From: VXNE01 sp965261535 | GTDB lineage: Bacteria > Pseudomonadota > Gammaproteobacteria > Pseudomonadales > Azotimanducaceae | Reading direction: 5' to 3' | DNA length: 64,000 nucleotides | NCBI GenBank assembly: GCA_965261535.1 | Contig: OZ253469.1 | Span: 1,054,001 to 1,118,000 of the forward strand | Part shown: in pieces, positions 41,640-49,817 of the stretch | How positions within the stretch are numbered: position 1 is the stretch's first letter | How the letters are laid out: each line of letters starts with the position of its first letter | Notes under the pieces: model-generated | What the model was told of the DNA's origin: nothing | The model's input: only the letters and a program-made list of their open reading frames with translations | Database searches by the model: none | Translations under genes and position numbers: made by a program

Positions 41640-44600
41640 CTAAAGGCCGATGACCTGCGGTTGCCGCGCGCCGCTCTCGTTCGCGGCGTCGGCGAACCAG
41701 TCCGCGACCTGCCGATGGCAGGTGAACACCAACACCTGGTTCTGATCCGAAAGTTCCGTGAACGCGCGCGCCGCTCGCGCTCCCCGGTCCGCATCGAAGT
41801 TCACCAAAGCTTCATCGAGGATCACCGGCAACCGCTCCGAGCGCTCGCCCAATTCTCGGATTAGCCCGAACCGCAACGACAGAAATAGTTGCTCCCGGGT
41901 GCCCCGGCTAAGTTGAGCGGGTTGCCTGGAACCGCCATCGTTATCCGTCACGTGTATTTCGGAACTGCCGAGCGGGCAGAATACGGTTCGATACCGTCCG
42001 TCCGTCATGTCGCGGAAATATCCCTCGGAGTGACGCAGCACATCGGGCTGCCGCTCCTTTTCGAATTTGCCCCGCGCTTCCTTGAGGAGATTCTCCGCGA
42101 CCATGCGAATGGCCCACTCCCGCGCGTGCCCGTCCATCTGTTCCCGCAGACGGTGACCTTCCGCCCTCAACCTGGATGACTCTTCCTCGCCGAGCAATTG
42201 CTCACGCTCCGTGGTGACCGATCCCCGCTCGGTATCCAGTTCGGATCGTTTCGATTCGATGGTCGCCAATTCCGCCCGGCAACGGTCGATTCCTTCCCCG
42301 ATGATCGCGGGGTCCGATGCGGCGAGCCGTTTCGTGAATGCCGCCAGCCGCGCACCGGGGCCGCTGATCCGCTGAAGGTTCCTGTTGGAGGCATCCAATT
42401 GGGCTTGCAGTCTCGTGCGTTCCGCAAACGAGACTGCTCGCCGCCGAAACTCCTCGGCGTTCTCTGCGCCGCCGGACTGCAACAGCGTGCCGATTTGGTT
42501 CGCGACCTCCTTCCGCGATCCGTCGCGATGCGCCTGCTCCTCTTCCGCTTGCCGCAACTCGTCCCGCGCATCCTCCCGCGCCTGCGCCTGTTTTTCTACC
42601 TCGGTGTGTGACTCGATCAGCGCATCCGCAATGCGAGCCACGTTGAGGTGGTCGTTCGGGTCGATCTCGATATCAAGCAATGCAGCTATCCGCACGACCT
42701 CCGCAACAAAGCGGTCGATGTCCTCCCGAATGGCGGAAATGCGGCCTTGCATCGTCAGCACTTCGTCCGACTGGGTGCGTCCGAGATCGACGCGCCCCTC
42801 CAAAACCTCGATATTCTGCGGCGAAAACGTCTGTTGGAGCTTGCGGTCAGCCAACCACTGCCGCCACTTGTCCTCGGCGGCTTGAAGTGTGGTTTCGGCG
42901 TCCTCAATGGCCTTCGCCAAAGCGTCGCAGTCTACCCGCCGACGTTGCAACTGAGTCTCGGCCTGCACCAGCGCCTTTTCCGATCCTTGCCGAGCGGCGA
43001 ACCGCTCCCGCTCAAGAACCAGCGCATCTTCCTGCGCGTCGAGCGCGTCGACGTCGACCGATGCGACGCCGAGTTCCCCGGCCTGTGCCGCAAGCCGTTC
43101 CCGAAGCGATTTCGATTGCCGTTCGGCTTCATCGGCCTGCTGCCGCATCCGGGTTCTGATCGCGTCCCTGGCGCCCGGACGCGCCGATCGACGGGCGCGG
43201 AACAACACGAAGGCGGCAGCGGCCAAGAGGGGTATCGCGACGGCGATGCCGATGGCCCAATCTCCCGGCAAAGCGACGCCGAGGAACAACACTGTCAGGC
43301 CGGCGGCGGCCAATATGACGGCAAGCACCCTGTCGCGGCGCGCCGGTCGTGTCGGCGACGCGTCTTCGGCTTCGTCGCCCAGTTGACTGCGGAGATCATT
43401 GGCCCTGACTGCGGCGCGGCCATGTTCGTCCAGAGTGTTCCGGGCTCGGCGTATCAAGAGGCGGCGCGCGTCTATCCCGTCCGCGTCCAGTGCCGGTCGC
43501 GGCGTGGCCTGCAACTCGTCTCGAGCGCGTTCGACGGCGTCGGACGCCTCATCCATTGCTTTTTGAACTTGGAGCGCGGCTGATCGCAGGTGGTCGCGGT
43601 TCTCCGTTTCCGTACGCAGGCGGTCCGCGTGCGCCGAAACTTCCTCTCGCACCGCTATGGACAGGTCGAATTCGGAGAGGCGTTCGGCGGTCCAGTCCGG
43701 TCCCAGTTCGGCGAGGGTCTTGGCCAGTCTCGATCGAATGGCGGCGAGTTCGACTTGGCGTTGGGGCAGATCGCGCACGGACTGGTCGAACGAGTTGCGC
43801 GCGCGCTGAAGCCTGCCTATAGCTGCGGACTCGCGCAGCATTGCCTCTCGCTCGATGGGCAGCTCGGCCCTTTGCCTGGCGCTCAGCACCCGGCGGGTTG
43901 CCTTCTCCAATTCTTCGCGTGCCACAGCCGCTCGTTCGTCCAACGTCTCCAGCCGGCCCACGCCGTTCTCCGGAAACTCGTCTATCTCCGGAAGGTTCCG
44001 CAACCCGTCCTCGGCATCGAGCAGGTCATTCCAGTCTTCCCAGGCGCGCTCGAGATTGCGGTAGCGCCGCAGCTTTGACTCGTAGCGACTGCGGCGCTCG
44101 CCCAATTCGCCCAGTTCGGACTCGATCTGCGCCAACCGAGTCGACAGGCGCCCGTACTGCTCCGCGTTGTTCCGCACGTCCCTTAGCCGGGAATCGACCC
44201 GGTCGATGGCCCCCGCGATCTCGTGGATCTCATGCTTGCTTCCGCCCTTGAGAAACAAGTCGCGTTTGTCCTGATCTAGGATTCTTAGCGCGCCGGGGAG
44301 CCTGCTCGCGCCCATCCCCGCGCTATATATCTGGCCGTTGATGCTCTCGTCGCGCAGTAGCGCATCGTCGTGCAACTCGTCCAGGCTGAAGGCGAAGACA
44401 TGCTCGAACACGCTCATCGAGTGATTGCCTAGCAGCTTTGGCAGTTCCGTTGCGACAATCGGCGCGCCGGCTGCGGAAATGAGGGCAGGCGTTCCGCCGC
44501 CGGTGCCACTGAAGCGGCGCACGGTGATGACCTCGCCCGCATCGCTGACGAAGGTCACGCTGCCGCCGTGCTGGCCGCCGGCGATCGGCGGGTAAGGGTT

Positions 44601-44774
44601 TCTTCTGCTGCGCCCGTCGGGAAAACCGAACAATACGCGGCGGATGAAGGCCAGCAACGTGCTCTTGCCCGCTTCGTTCGCTCCCAGGAAGACGGTTACA
44701 GGTCCCTCGAAGGGTCCGCAGTCGAAGTCGGCGAACTTGCCGAAACCGTCGATGTGGAGGCTTCGAATTCTCAC
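41640..44774 (-). CDS. YhaN/SbcC-like AAA ATPase with long coiled coils
   Basis: A 1044-residue SMC/Rad50-type protein. FGKFADFDCGPFEGPVTVFL leads to Walker A GANEAGKST (residues 31-39). About 700 residues of Glu/Arg-rich coiled coil follow, interrupted by a hydrophobic hairpin (VLAVILAAAGLTVLFLGVAL ... IGIAVAIPLLAAAAFVLF), as in YhaN of Firmicutes. The C-terminal half-ATPase has signature QLSRGTREQLFLSLR and Walker B LPVILDEALVNFD. The GTG at 44774 overlaps the stop of the nuclease gene. With that partner it should form an SbcC/SbcD-like complex, possibly membrane-tethered. Confidence 0.88.
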   Translation of the reverse strand: MRIRSLHIDGFGKFADFDCGPFEGPVTVFLGANEAGKSTLLAFIRRVLFGFPDGRSRRNPYPPIAGGQHGGSVTFVSDAGEVITVRRFSGTGGGTPALISAAGAPIVATELPKLLGNHSMSVFEHVFAFSLDELHDDALLRDESINGQIYSAGMGASRLPGALRILDQDKRDLFLKGGSKHEIHEIAGAIDRVDSRLRDVRNNAEQYGRLSTRLAQIESELGELGERRSRYESKLRRYRNLERAWEDWNDLLDAEDGLRNLPEIDEFPENGVGRLETLDERAAVAREELEKATRRVLSARQRAELPIEREAMLRESAAIGRLQRARNSFDQSVRDLPQRQVELAAIRSRLAKTLAELGPDWTAERLSEFDLSIAVREEVSAHADRLRTETENRDHLRSAALQVQKAMDEASDAVERARDELQATPRPALDADGIDARRLLIRRARNTLDEHGRAAVRANDLRSQLGDEAEDASPTRPARRDRVLAVILAAAGLTVLFLGVALPGDWAIGIAVAIPLLAAAAFVLFRARRSARPGARDAIRTRMRQQADEAERQSKSLRERLAAQAGELGVASVDVDALDAQEDALVLERERFAARQGSEKALVQAETQLQRRRVDCDALAKAIEDAETTLQAAEDKWRQWLADRKLQQTFSPQNIEVLEGRVDLGRTQSDEVLTMQGRISAIREDIDRFVAEVVRIAALLDIEIDPNDHLNVARIADALIESHTEVEKQAQAREDARDELRQAEEEQAHRDGSRKEVANQIGTLLQSGGAENAEEFRRRAVSFAERTRLQAQLDASNRNLQRISGPGARLAAFTKRLAASDPAIIGEGIDRCRAELATIESKRSELDTERGSVTTEREQLLGEEESSRLRAEGHRLREQMDGHAREWAIRMVAENLLKEARGKFEKERQPDVLRHSEGYFRDMTDGRYRTVFCPLGSSEIHVTDNDGGSRQPAQLSRGTREQLFLSLRFGLIRELGERSERLPVILDEALVNFDADRGARAARAFTELSDQNQVLVFTCHRQVADWFADAANESGARQPQVIGL

Positions 44775-46039
44775 TCGTCGTCCTCGGACAGCAGATTCAC
44801 GGTCATCGATTCCGCCTCCTCGAGAAGCACCAGGAGACCATGATCGTCCGGCGCATCGCCCAGATGGCGGCGGAAGCGGTGATGTTGGTACAGATCCGCC
44901 AGTCCTTCGCGCAGACTCACTAGCCGCGCAGGATCCTCCCGCGCTTGATCCACGGTCCGCAGCACCTCCGCCAGAAAATCGGAACCGGCGGCGCGTCCCT
45001 CGCGATCGAACGCTGCGCGCGTCTCGTCCTCCACGCGATCGCACCAAAGGAACGGCGTCCGTCCGTCCCAGGCGTCATTGATCTGCGCCGCCAGATCGCC
45101 CTCGGTGTGCTCCCGGCGCAGGAATTCGGTCAATCGACCGCGGCCGTGCAGCGTGACGCGGACAAGGACGTGGCGGTCGCCCGCGTCGTCCCACGCGCCC
45201 TGCATTCTTTCGTGCAGCGCGTCGAGCAAGTCCTGTTCCGTCTCCATGCCGTCGATGGCGACCGCGATCCGTTCCCAGCGGACCGAATCCACGGCGCGAA
45301 ACTGCGGACGCACGTCGCCGCCCTCGTCCACCTCCACGAGATACACCCCGCGCGGGCCGGTTTCGTTGAAGTGTCTGCCCTGGGGATTGCCGGGATAAAC
45401 AACGGCCGGGTCCCGTTCGTTCAGGATCTGACGCGTGTGGATATGGCCGAGTGCCCAGTAGTCGATGCCGGACCGCCGGAGATCGTCCAGGGAACACGGA
45501 GCGTAGGGGGCGTGTCCCGGATTGTTGCCAACGTTCGTGTGCAGCAGACCGATGGAAAACGGCCCAGGGTCGGCACGGTCGAGGCGGCGGACCAGGTTCG
45601 CTGTCATGTCGCGGTGCGCATAGCTAATGCCGTGGACAACGGTCCGCTCGGGATCGTCCCGGAACACGGGCACGGCATCGAATTCGGATCCGAATCGGTG
45701 ACAGCCCCCCGGATACTTGAGCCGCGCCTCCCAGCCGTCGAGGGGATCGTGGTTGCCGTGGCAAACGAAGGACCGAATGCCTGCGGCATGGAGCCGATCC
45801 AGGCCGTCGACGAATCTGCTCTGGGCGCGAAGGCTGCGGTCGGCCCCGTCGTAGATGTCTCCGGCCACGAGCAGCGCGTCCACCTCCTCTCGAATGCACA
45901 GTTCGACGATGTTTTCGTAGGCTTGGAACGTTGCGTCGTAAAGGGCGCTCGCGACACGGTCCGGCGCTGCGGCCCGCAATCCCTTGAACGGGCTGTCGAG
46001 ATGCAAGTCGGCCGCATGGACGAATCGAAGGAGGGTCAT
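44771..46039 (-). CDS. YhaO/SbcD-like metallophosphoesterase (DNA exonuclease subunit)
   Basis: A 422-residue nuclease. The Mre11-type motifs are FVHAADLHLDSPF, LLVAGDIYDGADRSL, VCHGNHDPLDGW, LLHTNVG and DYWALGHIHTRQ. The C-terminal capping and ATPase-binding region is less conserved. I start at the ATG at 46039; the frame extends further without similarity. Its stop overlaps the start of the YhaN-like gene, and the pair should act together in DNA end processing or repair. Confidence 0.9.
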   Translation of the reverse strand: MTLLRFVHAADLHLDSPFKGLRAAAPDRVASALYDATFQAYENIVELCIREEVDALLVAGDIYDGADRSLRAQSRFVDGLDRLHAAGIRSFVCHGNHDPLDGWEARLKYPGGCHRFGSEFDAVPVFRDDPERTVVHGISYAHRDMTANLVRRLDRADPGPFSIGLLHTNVGNNPGHAPYAPCSLDDLRRSGIDYWALGHIHTRQILNERDPAVVYPGNPQGRHFNETGPRGVYLVEVDEGGDVRPQFRAVDSVRWERIAVAIDGMETEQDLLDALHERMQGAWDDAGDRHVLVRVTLHGRGRLTEFLRREHTEGDLAAQINDAWDGRTPFLWCDRVEDETRAAFDREGRAAGSDFLAEVLRTVDQAREDPARLVSLREGLADLYQHHRFRRHLGDAPDDHGLLVLLEEAESMTVNLLSEDDE

Positions 46040-46105
46040 GGTTGGTGCGATTCTATCCCGGCGACTTCGACAATGCGCCGGCGATCGGGACATCGTCCAC
46101 GATGT

Positions 46106-46600
46106 TCAGTTTTCCGGTTCCCCCCGCTTGTCGCAAACGGCGCACTTCGGGTTCTTGGGCAGCGTGAACTTGCGCCACTCCATGCGCTTGGCGTCTAGAT
46201 AGAGCACATGGCCGACGAGTGTTTCGCCGACGCCGACGATCAGCTTCACGGCTTCCATGGCCTGCACCGCACCGATGATGCCGACCAGCGGCGCGATGAC
46301 ACCGTTTTCGGCGCAGTTCAGTTCTTCGCCTTCCCCTTGGGGATACAGGCACTGGTAGCAGGGCGAGCCCCCCTGCCTGGTATCGAATACCGCGACTTGT
46401 CCTTCCATGCGAATGGCGGCCCCGGACACCAGCGGGGCCCGGGTGTCCACGCACAGACGATTGATGGCGATGCGGCTCGCCAAGTTGTCGGTGGCGTCGA
46501 GCACGAGATCCGCGTCGGCTACCGCCGCCGCGACGACATCGCCCTCGAGTCTGCGGCACAGGGGAACCGTGCTGACGGTGGAATTACTGCCGCCATCGCC
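46106..46600 (-). pseudogene. moeB: MoeB/ThiF-type adenylyltransferase lacking its N-terminal part
   Basis: The C-terminal about 160 residues of a MoeB/ThiF protein: RRLEGDVV, DLVLDATDNLASRIAIN, GQVAVFDTRQGG, the zinc pairs CYQCLYP and CAVCDKR, and APLVGIIGAVQAMEAVK. The ATP-binding Rossmann half (GxGGLG, about 90 residues) is missing. Upstream of about 46600 the frame runs antisense through the secreted-protein gene. Without the nucleotide loop it cannot adenylylate MoaD or ThiS. Confidence 0.82.
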
Positions 46601-46606
46601 CTCGTG

Positions 46607-47116
46607 ATGCTGACCCTCCTCCCATTGCCCCTTGCCGCCGCACCCGTTGCCCAGGATGCTGCCCCCATCACGCTTGAGATCCACCGCGACGGCGAACGTG
46701 TCTTCTCGCCGTTGATGTTGGTCCGGCTCGGGCAGATGGCCGAAGCAAGCATCGAATCGCCCGCGGGCGAAGGACACCGGATCGTACTGTCCGTGACCCG
46801 TTACGGTGATGTCTTCCACATGCGGTCGATCTATATGACGAAGCAGGAAGACAAACCTTGGGTGGTGGTCGCAGAGCCCGCGATCTCGATACGAGACGCC
46901 ACGGAAGGCTCAATGGCGTTGATTGGCGGTGACCACGAACTCCGCTTCGACATCGAGATAGGCGGCGGCACGTTCGCCGACCTGCGCGCCCGCGCGTTCC
47001 CCGACGCTGCAGGGGAGCCAGCGACAGAAAGGCCATTCAGGGTATTCCTTCAAATAATTTGTTGTTTTTATTGCTATATTGGCAGAGAGGCAGACCGTCA
47101 CGGCAACGACATCTGA
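46607..47116 (+). CDS. Exported protein of unknown function, probably 5'-truncated
   Basis: The frame from the ATG at 46607 encodes a hydrophobic segment (LTLLPLPLAAAPVAQDA), then a domain with ITLEIHRDGERVFSPLMLVR and VTRYGDVFHMRSI. Relatives of this pattern are small exported beta-rich proteins. The basic n-region of the signal is missing, because the sequence upstream becomes antisense moeB. After GTFADLRARAFPDA the frame drifts into AT-rich sequence (FLQIICCFYCYIG), so the 3' end may be altered too. Probably non-functional. Confidence 0.5.
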   Translation: MLTLLPLPLAAAPVAQDAAPITLEIHRDGERVFSPLMLVRLGQMAEASIESPAGEGHRIVLSVTRYGDVFHMRSIYMTKQEDKPWVVVAEPAISIRDATEGSMALIGGDHELRFDIEIGGGTFADLRARAFPDAAGEPATERPFRVFLQIICCFYCYIGREADRHGNDI

Positions 47117-47187
47117 CACCGTCGCGCCATTGACTCGTGATTGAGCGGGTCGGCATGCTCCTTGAGATATGGCAGTGAGGGCCTCAT

Positions 47188-48060
47188 ATGGACGCAAAGA
47201 ACGTTCTTCGTGAGGCACACTCGAAGAGCGCCTTTCGGCTGGAAAGCCATGACGACGAGGGACTCTTGTCGACCGCGACAGGTTTCTTTTTCGCGATCAA
47301 CGATGAGATCTTCATTGTCACCAACTGGCACGTAGTCAGCGGTAAACACTTCTTGACGAAGCAACCGCTGTCACACTCGGGTCGGCTTCCAACTCGACTT
47401 GTCGGCCACTTGCTCATGGTCGGTGACCCCATGCCGGATGGTCGTGTTCGTATGGGCAGCGTGCAAGCCCCAATCAACATCTACGGCACGGATCGAACCC
47501 CTTTGTGGTTGGAACACCCCGCCCTCGGCTCTCGGTGCGATGTTGTTGCACTGCACGTTCAAGGTTCGTTGTCGTCGTCGAAGGTCCTCCACAACATCGC
47601 AAACCGTGTCGACGAAGGTCGCGTGCCCGTCGGGCCCGGTTGCACCGTCTTCGTGGTCGGATACCCTCGATCCTTGAAGATCGGCCCGGGGTTGCCTCTT
47701 TGGAAGTCGGGCTACATTGCTTCCGAAACCGCGTTCGACGTGTCGATAGGTGATCAGACTCTACCTGCCTTCTTCATCGACTCACAGACGCGGGAAGGGA
47801 TGTCGGGCTCTCCCGTGTTCGCGCACTATGTTGGCCTCTGGGATCCCGAGGATCCCCACGCTCCGTTGCGAGAACACGAACTGTTAAAGAATGCCTGGGG
47901 GAGCGGGATGCAGTTCGTCGGTTGCTATAGTGGTCGTCTCGGGCCCGACGAGGAAGGTGCCGCACTCGGACTATGCTGGCGAGAGGACAGCCTCCGAGAA
48001 ATCTGCTTGGGCGGAACCAGGGGCGAGCATCCACACATCACCAGCGCGGAGTGCCGCTAG
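47188..48060 (+). CDS. Trypsin-like serine protease without signal peptide
   Basis: A 290-residue chymotrypsin-fold protease with a full triad: His48 (VTNWHVV), Asp118 (SRCDVVAL) and Ser206 (EGMSGSPV). VFVVGYPRSLKIGPGLPLWKSG is typical of stand-alone bacterial trypsin-like peptidases. There is no signal peptide, PDZ domain or membrane segment, so it appears cytoplasmic. An AT-rich promoter-like stretch lies at 47045-47090. It is not in an operon; a truncated gene lies on the left and a palindromic repeat on the right, suggesting an acquired islet. Confidence 0.85.
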   Translation: MDAKNVLREAHSKSAFRLESHDDEGLLSTATGFFFAINDEIFIVTNWHVVSGKHFLTKQPLSHSGRLPTRLVGHLLMVGDPMPDGRVRMGSVQAPINIYGTDRTPLWLEHPALGSRCDVVALHVQGSLSSSKVLHNIANRVDEGRVPVGPGCTVFVVGYPRSLKIGPGLPLWKSGYIASETAFDVSIGDQTLPAFFIDSQTREGMSGSPVFAHYVGLWDPEDPHAPLREHELLKNAWGSGMQFVGCYSGRLGPDEEGAALGLCWREDSLREICLGGTRGEHPHITSAECR

Positions 48061-48199
48061 AAAGGTTGCAGCCTTTTGTGCGGAGTAGGCTCCGAGAAAA
48101 GCGCTGTGTTAGCGTGTGGATACTATTGTGGTAACTGATTTTTTCCTAAGTCCAGATGCTGATTTAGAATCAAAGTGTTACGTCGGTTTCGTGATCGGA

Positions 48200-48287
48200 C
48201 AACCCGACTGTTTCGTCCCACTCGCCCAACCCGTCATCCTGTCGATCTTGCCGCGAATGCGGCAAGATCGACAGCCTGTTAGCCTCA
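48200..48287. repeat. Dispersed palindromic repeat, copy 1
   Basis: It begins ACCCGACTGTTTCGTCCCAC, followed by TCGCCCAACCCGTCATCC and then a perfect 16-bp hairpin (48239-48254 with 48259-48274, loop GAAT) and CCTGTTAGC. The same order of blocks recurs at 62672-62795. It lies between the protease gene and a PIN toxin gene and has no open frame. The hairpin could also act as a terminator-like structure for either neighbour. Confidence 0.8.
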
Positions 48288-48707
48288 CTGAAACCAGTTT
48301 TCCACGATTAGATCAGCAAATCCCGCATAGTCAGCCAAGTTACGGGTCACGAGCGTTAGTCCATTGGCCACGGCGATTGCGGCAATCTGTCCATCCACGA
48401 AGGCCGGTGTCCGTCCATCGGTCGTCAAACGCGCGCGTTCAGCCGCGTGCCATCGGGCGGCATCTGCATCGTAGGGCAGTATCGGCAACGACGAGACAAA
48501 CAAGCGTCGGTAGTATTCGGCGAGCCGCTCTCGCCTTCGACCGATTGGCATGCTCATCACGCCATAGTGCAATTCGTGGAGAATGGGCGCGCCGGTGCCC
48601 GCCTCCGACCCGCATTCCGCAATTCGCGACATGACGGCCGGGTTCGGTCGCGGACGGCTTCCTTCCGTCAGAATGTTGGTGTCAAGAAGGTATCTCAGTC
48701 CGGCCAT
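48285..48707 (-). CDS. FitB/VapC-type PIN-domain toxin
   Basis: A 140-residue PIN RNase. Acidic residues: Asp9 in LRYLLDTNILTE, Glu in APILHELHYGV and Asp in TPAFVDGQIAAIA, with LTLVTRNLADYAGF near the end. The ATG at 48707 lies inside the last codons of the antitoxin gene (13-base overlap). It appears complete, and the nearby palindromic repeat follows its stop. Confidence 0.9.
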   Translation of the reverse strand: MAGLRYLLDTNILTEGSRPRPNPAVMSRIAECGSEAGTGAPILHELHYGVMSMPIGRRRERLAEYYRRLFVSSLPILPYDADAARWHAAERARLTTDGRTPAFVDGQIAAIAVANGLTLVTRNLADYAGFADLIVENWFQ

Positions 48708-48982
48708 TGGACGGCCCGACCAGAGGAGTGATCACGCCAACGGCTCACCTCATCCAGCGTCAAGTCGGGCCAGTCAATGTCTTGCTCTTCTCGCCACATT
48801 TGTATGGCCTGCCAGACGTTCTCCCTCGGAACATCGGCCCCAAGCGCTTCGAAATCCCCTTGCGACATCAACACGGCCACCGGCTTGCCTCGGCGCGTGA
48901 TATGAACAGGCTTTCCCGTCTCGACCTTATGGATCAGCCGCGTCAGAGAGTTTCTCGCCTGCGCAATCGAGACTTGGCTCAC
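48695..48982 (-). CDS. Phd/YefM-type antitoxin
   Basis: About 95 residues. VSIAQARNSLTRLIHKVETGKPVHITRRGKPVAVLMS is the Phd DNA-binding fold; the tail IDWPDLTLDEVSRW contacts the toxin. I start at the GTG at 48982, since the upstream extension lacks family similarity. It overlaps the PIN toxin gene downstream. It is divergent from another toxin-antitoxin pair beginning at 49128. Confidence 0.87.
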   Translation of the reverse strand: MSQVSIAQARNSLTRLIHKVETGKPVHITRRGKPVAVLMSQGDFEALGADVPRENVWQAIQMWREEQDIDWPDLTLDEVSRWRDHSSGRAVQWPD

Positions 48983-49127
48983 TTGGTTCTTCCCAATGGC
49001 TACTTGGATGGCTATCTTGGTCCAACTGGTTGATAGTTGCAAGCGTCCCCCGCTGGCACTCCGCGACTTGACCAGGCAACGTTATTAAGACTACTTTCTG
49101 TGTGAAGAATTGTGTAGAAGATGACAC

Positions 49128-49328
49128 ATGGCGACAAACCTGGCGATAGATCCGGCGCTGCTGGACAGGGCTCTGGAAGTCGGTGGCGAGAAGACCAAAA
49201 GGGCGACCGTCAACCGCGCATTGCGGGAGTTCGTCGCGCGGCGGGAACAGGAACGGATCCTGGACCTATTCGGAAAGCTCGACTGGGACGAGGACTTCGA
49301 CTACAAGCGCGAACGGCACCGCAGGTGA
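49128..49328 (+). CDS. VapB-type antitoxin
   Basis: A 66-residue antitoxin. MATNLAIDPALLDRALEVGGEKTKRATVNRALREFVARRE is a ribbon-helix-helix domain of the DUF2191/VapB class, and LFGKLDWDEDFDYKRERHRR is the toxin-wrapping tail. The ATG has AGAAG upstream. Its stop overlaps the start of the PIN toxin as GTGA. Confidence 0.9.
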   Translation: MATNLAIDPALLDRALEVGGEKTKRATVNRALREFVARREQERILDLFGKLDWDEDFDYKRERHRR

Positions 49329-49732
49329 CGTTGTTTGTGGATACCAGCGTGTGGTCACTGGCGTTACGGCGGGATTCGGCATCGGAGAGACCGGAGGTGG
49401 CGCGTCTAAGGGAGGCGCTCGGCGGCGGCGAGACAATCCACACGACCGGTGTGGTCCTGCAGGAGTTGTTGCAGGGCTTTCGCCGACCGAGAGCGAGGAC
49501 GCGGATCGTCGAACGATTCGCGGCGCTCGCCATGATCACCCCCGCCCGCGAGGACTACATCGACGCCGCCGAAATACGCAACGATTGCCGCCGCCACGGT
49601 GTTCGGGCGGGAACCATCGATGCGTTGCTCGCCGAGATCTGCATTCGCCACAGGCTGGTCATGTTGTCTACAGACCAGGACTTCAGGCACATGGCCGCGC
49701 GGACGAAGCTCGTGCTCTGGTCCGCCTCTTGA
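49325..49732 (+). CDS. VapC-type PIN-domain toxin
   Basis: About 135 residues. Acidic residues in TLFVDTSVWSLAL, GVVLQELLQGF and GTIDALLAEICI, and a late Asp in STDQDFRHMAA, match active VapC toxins. The GTG start at 49325 overlaps the antitoxin stop. It is predicted to be an RNase, possibly acting on tRNA or rRNA as known VapC proteins do. Together with the divergent PIN pair at 48285-48982 it gives two back-to-back loci. Confidence 0.9.
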   Translation: MTLFVDTSVWSLALRRDSASERPEVARLREALGGGETIHTTGVVLQELLQGFRRPRARTRIVERFAALAMITPAREDYIDAAEIRNDCRRHGVRAGTIDALLAEICIRHRLVMLSTDQDFRHMAARTKLVLWSAS

Positions 49733-49817
49733 ACTCGCCCGATGCGGGTTTCCTCAGCCGGTAACCAAAGCACCGCGATCCGTAATCGCCGCTGTTGTAA
49801 CCCGACAAGGAAGCGGG

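Noticed and set aside
46208..46606. N-terminal extension of the exported protein into the moeB region
   Set aside because: This part of the plus-strand frame is antisense to conserved MoeB motifs (DATDN, CYQC), so it is not the original N-terminus.
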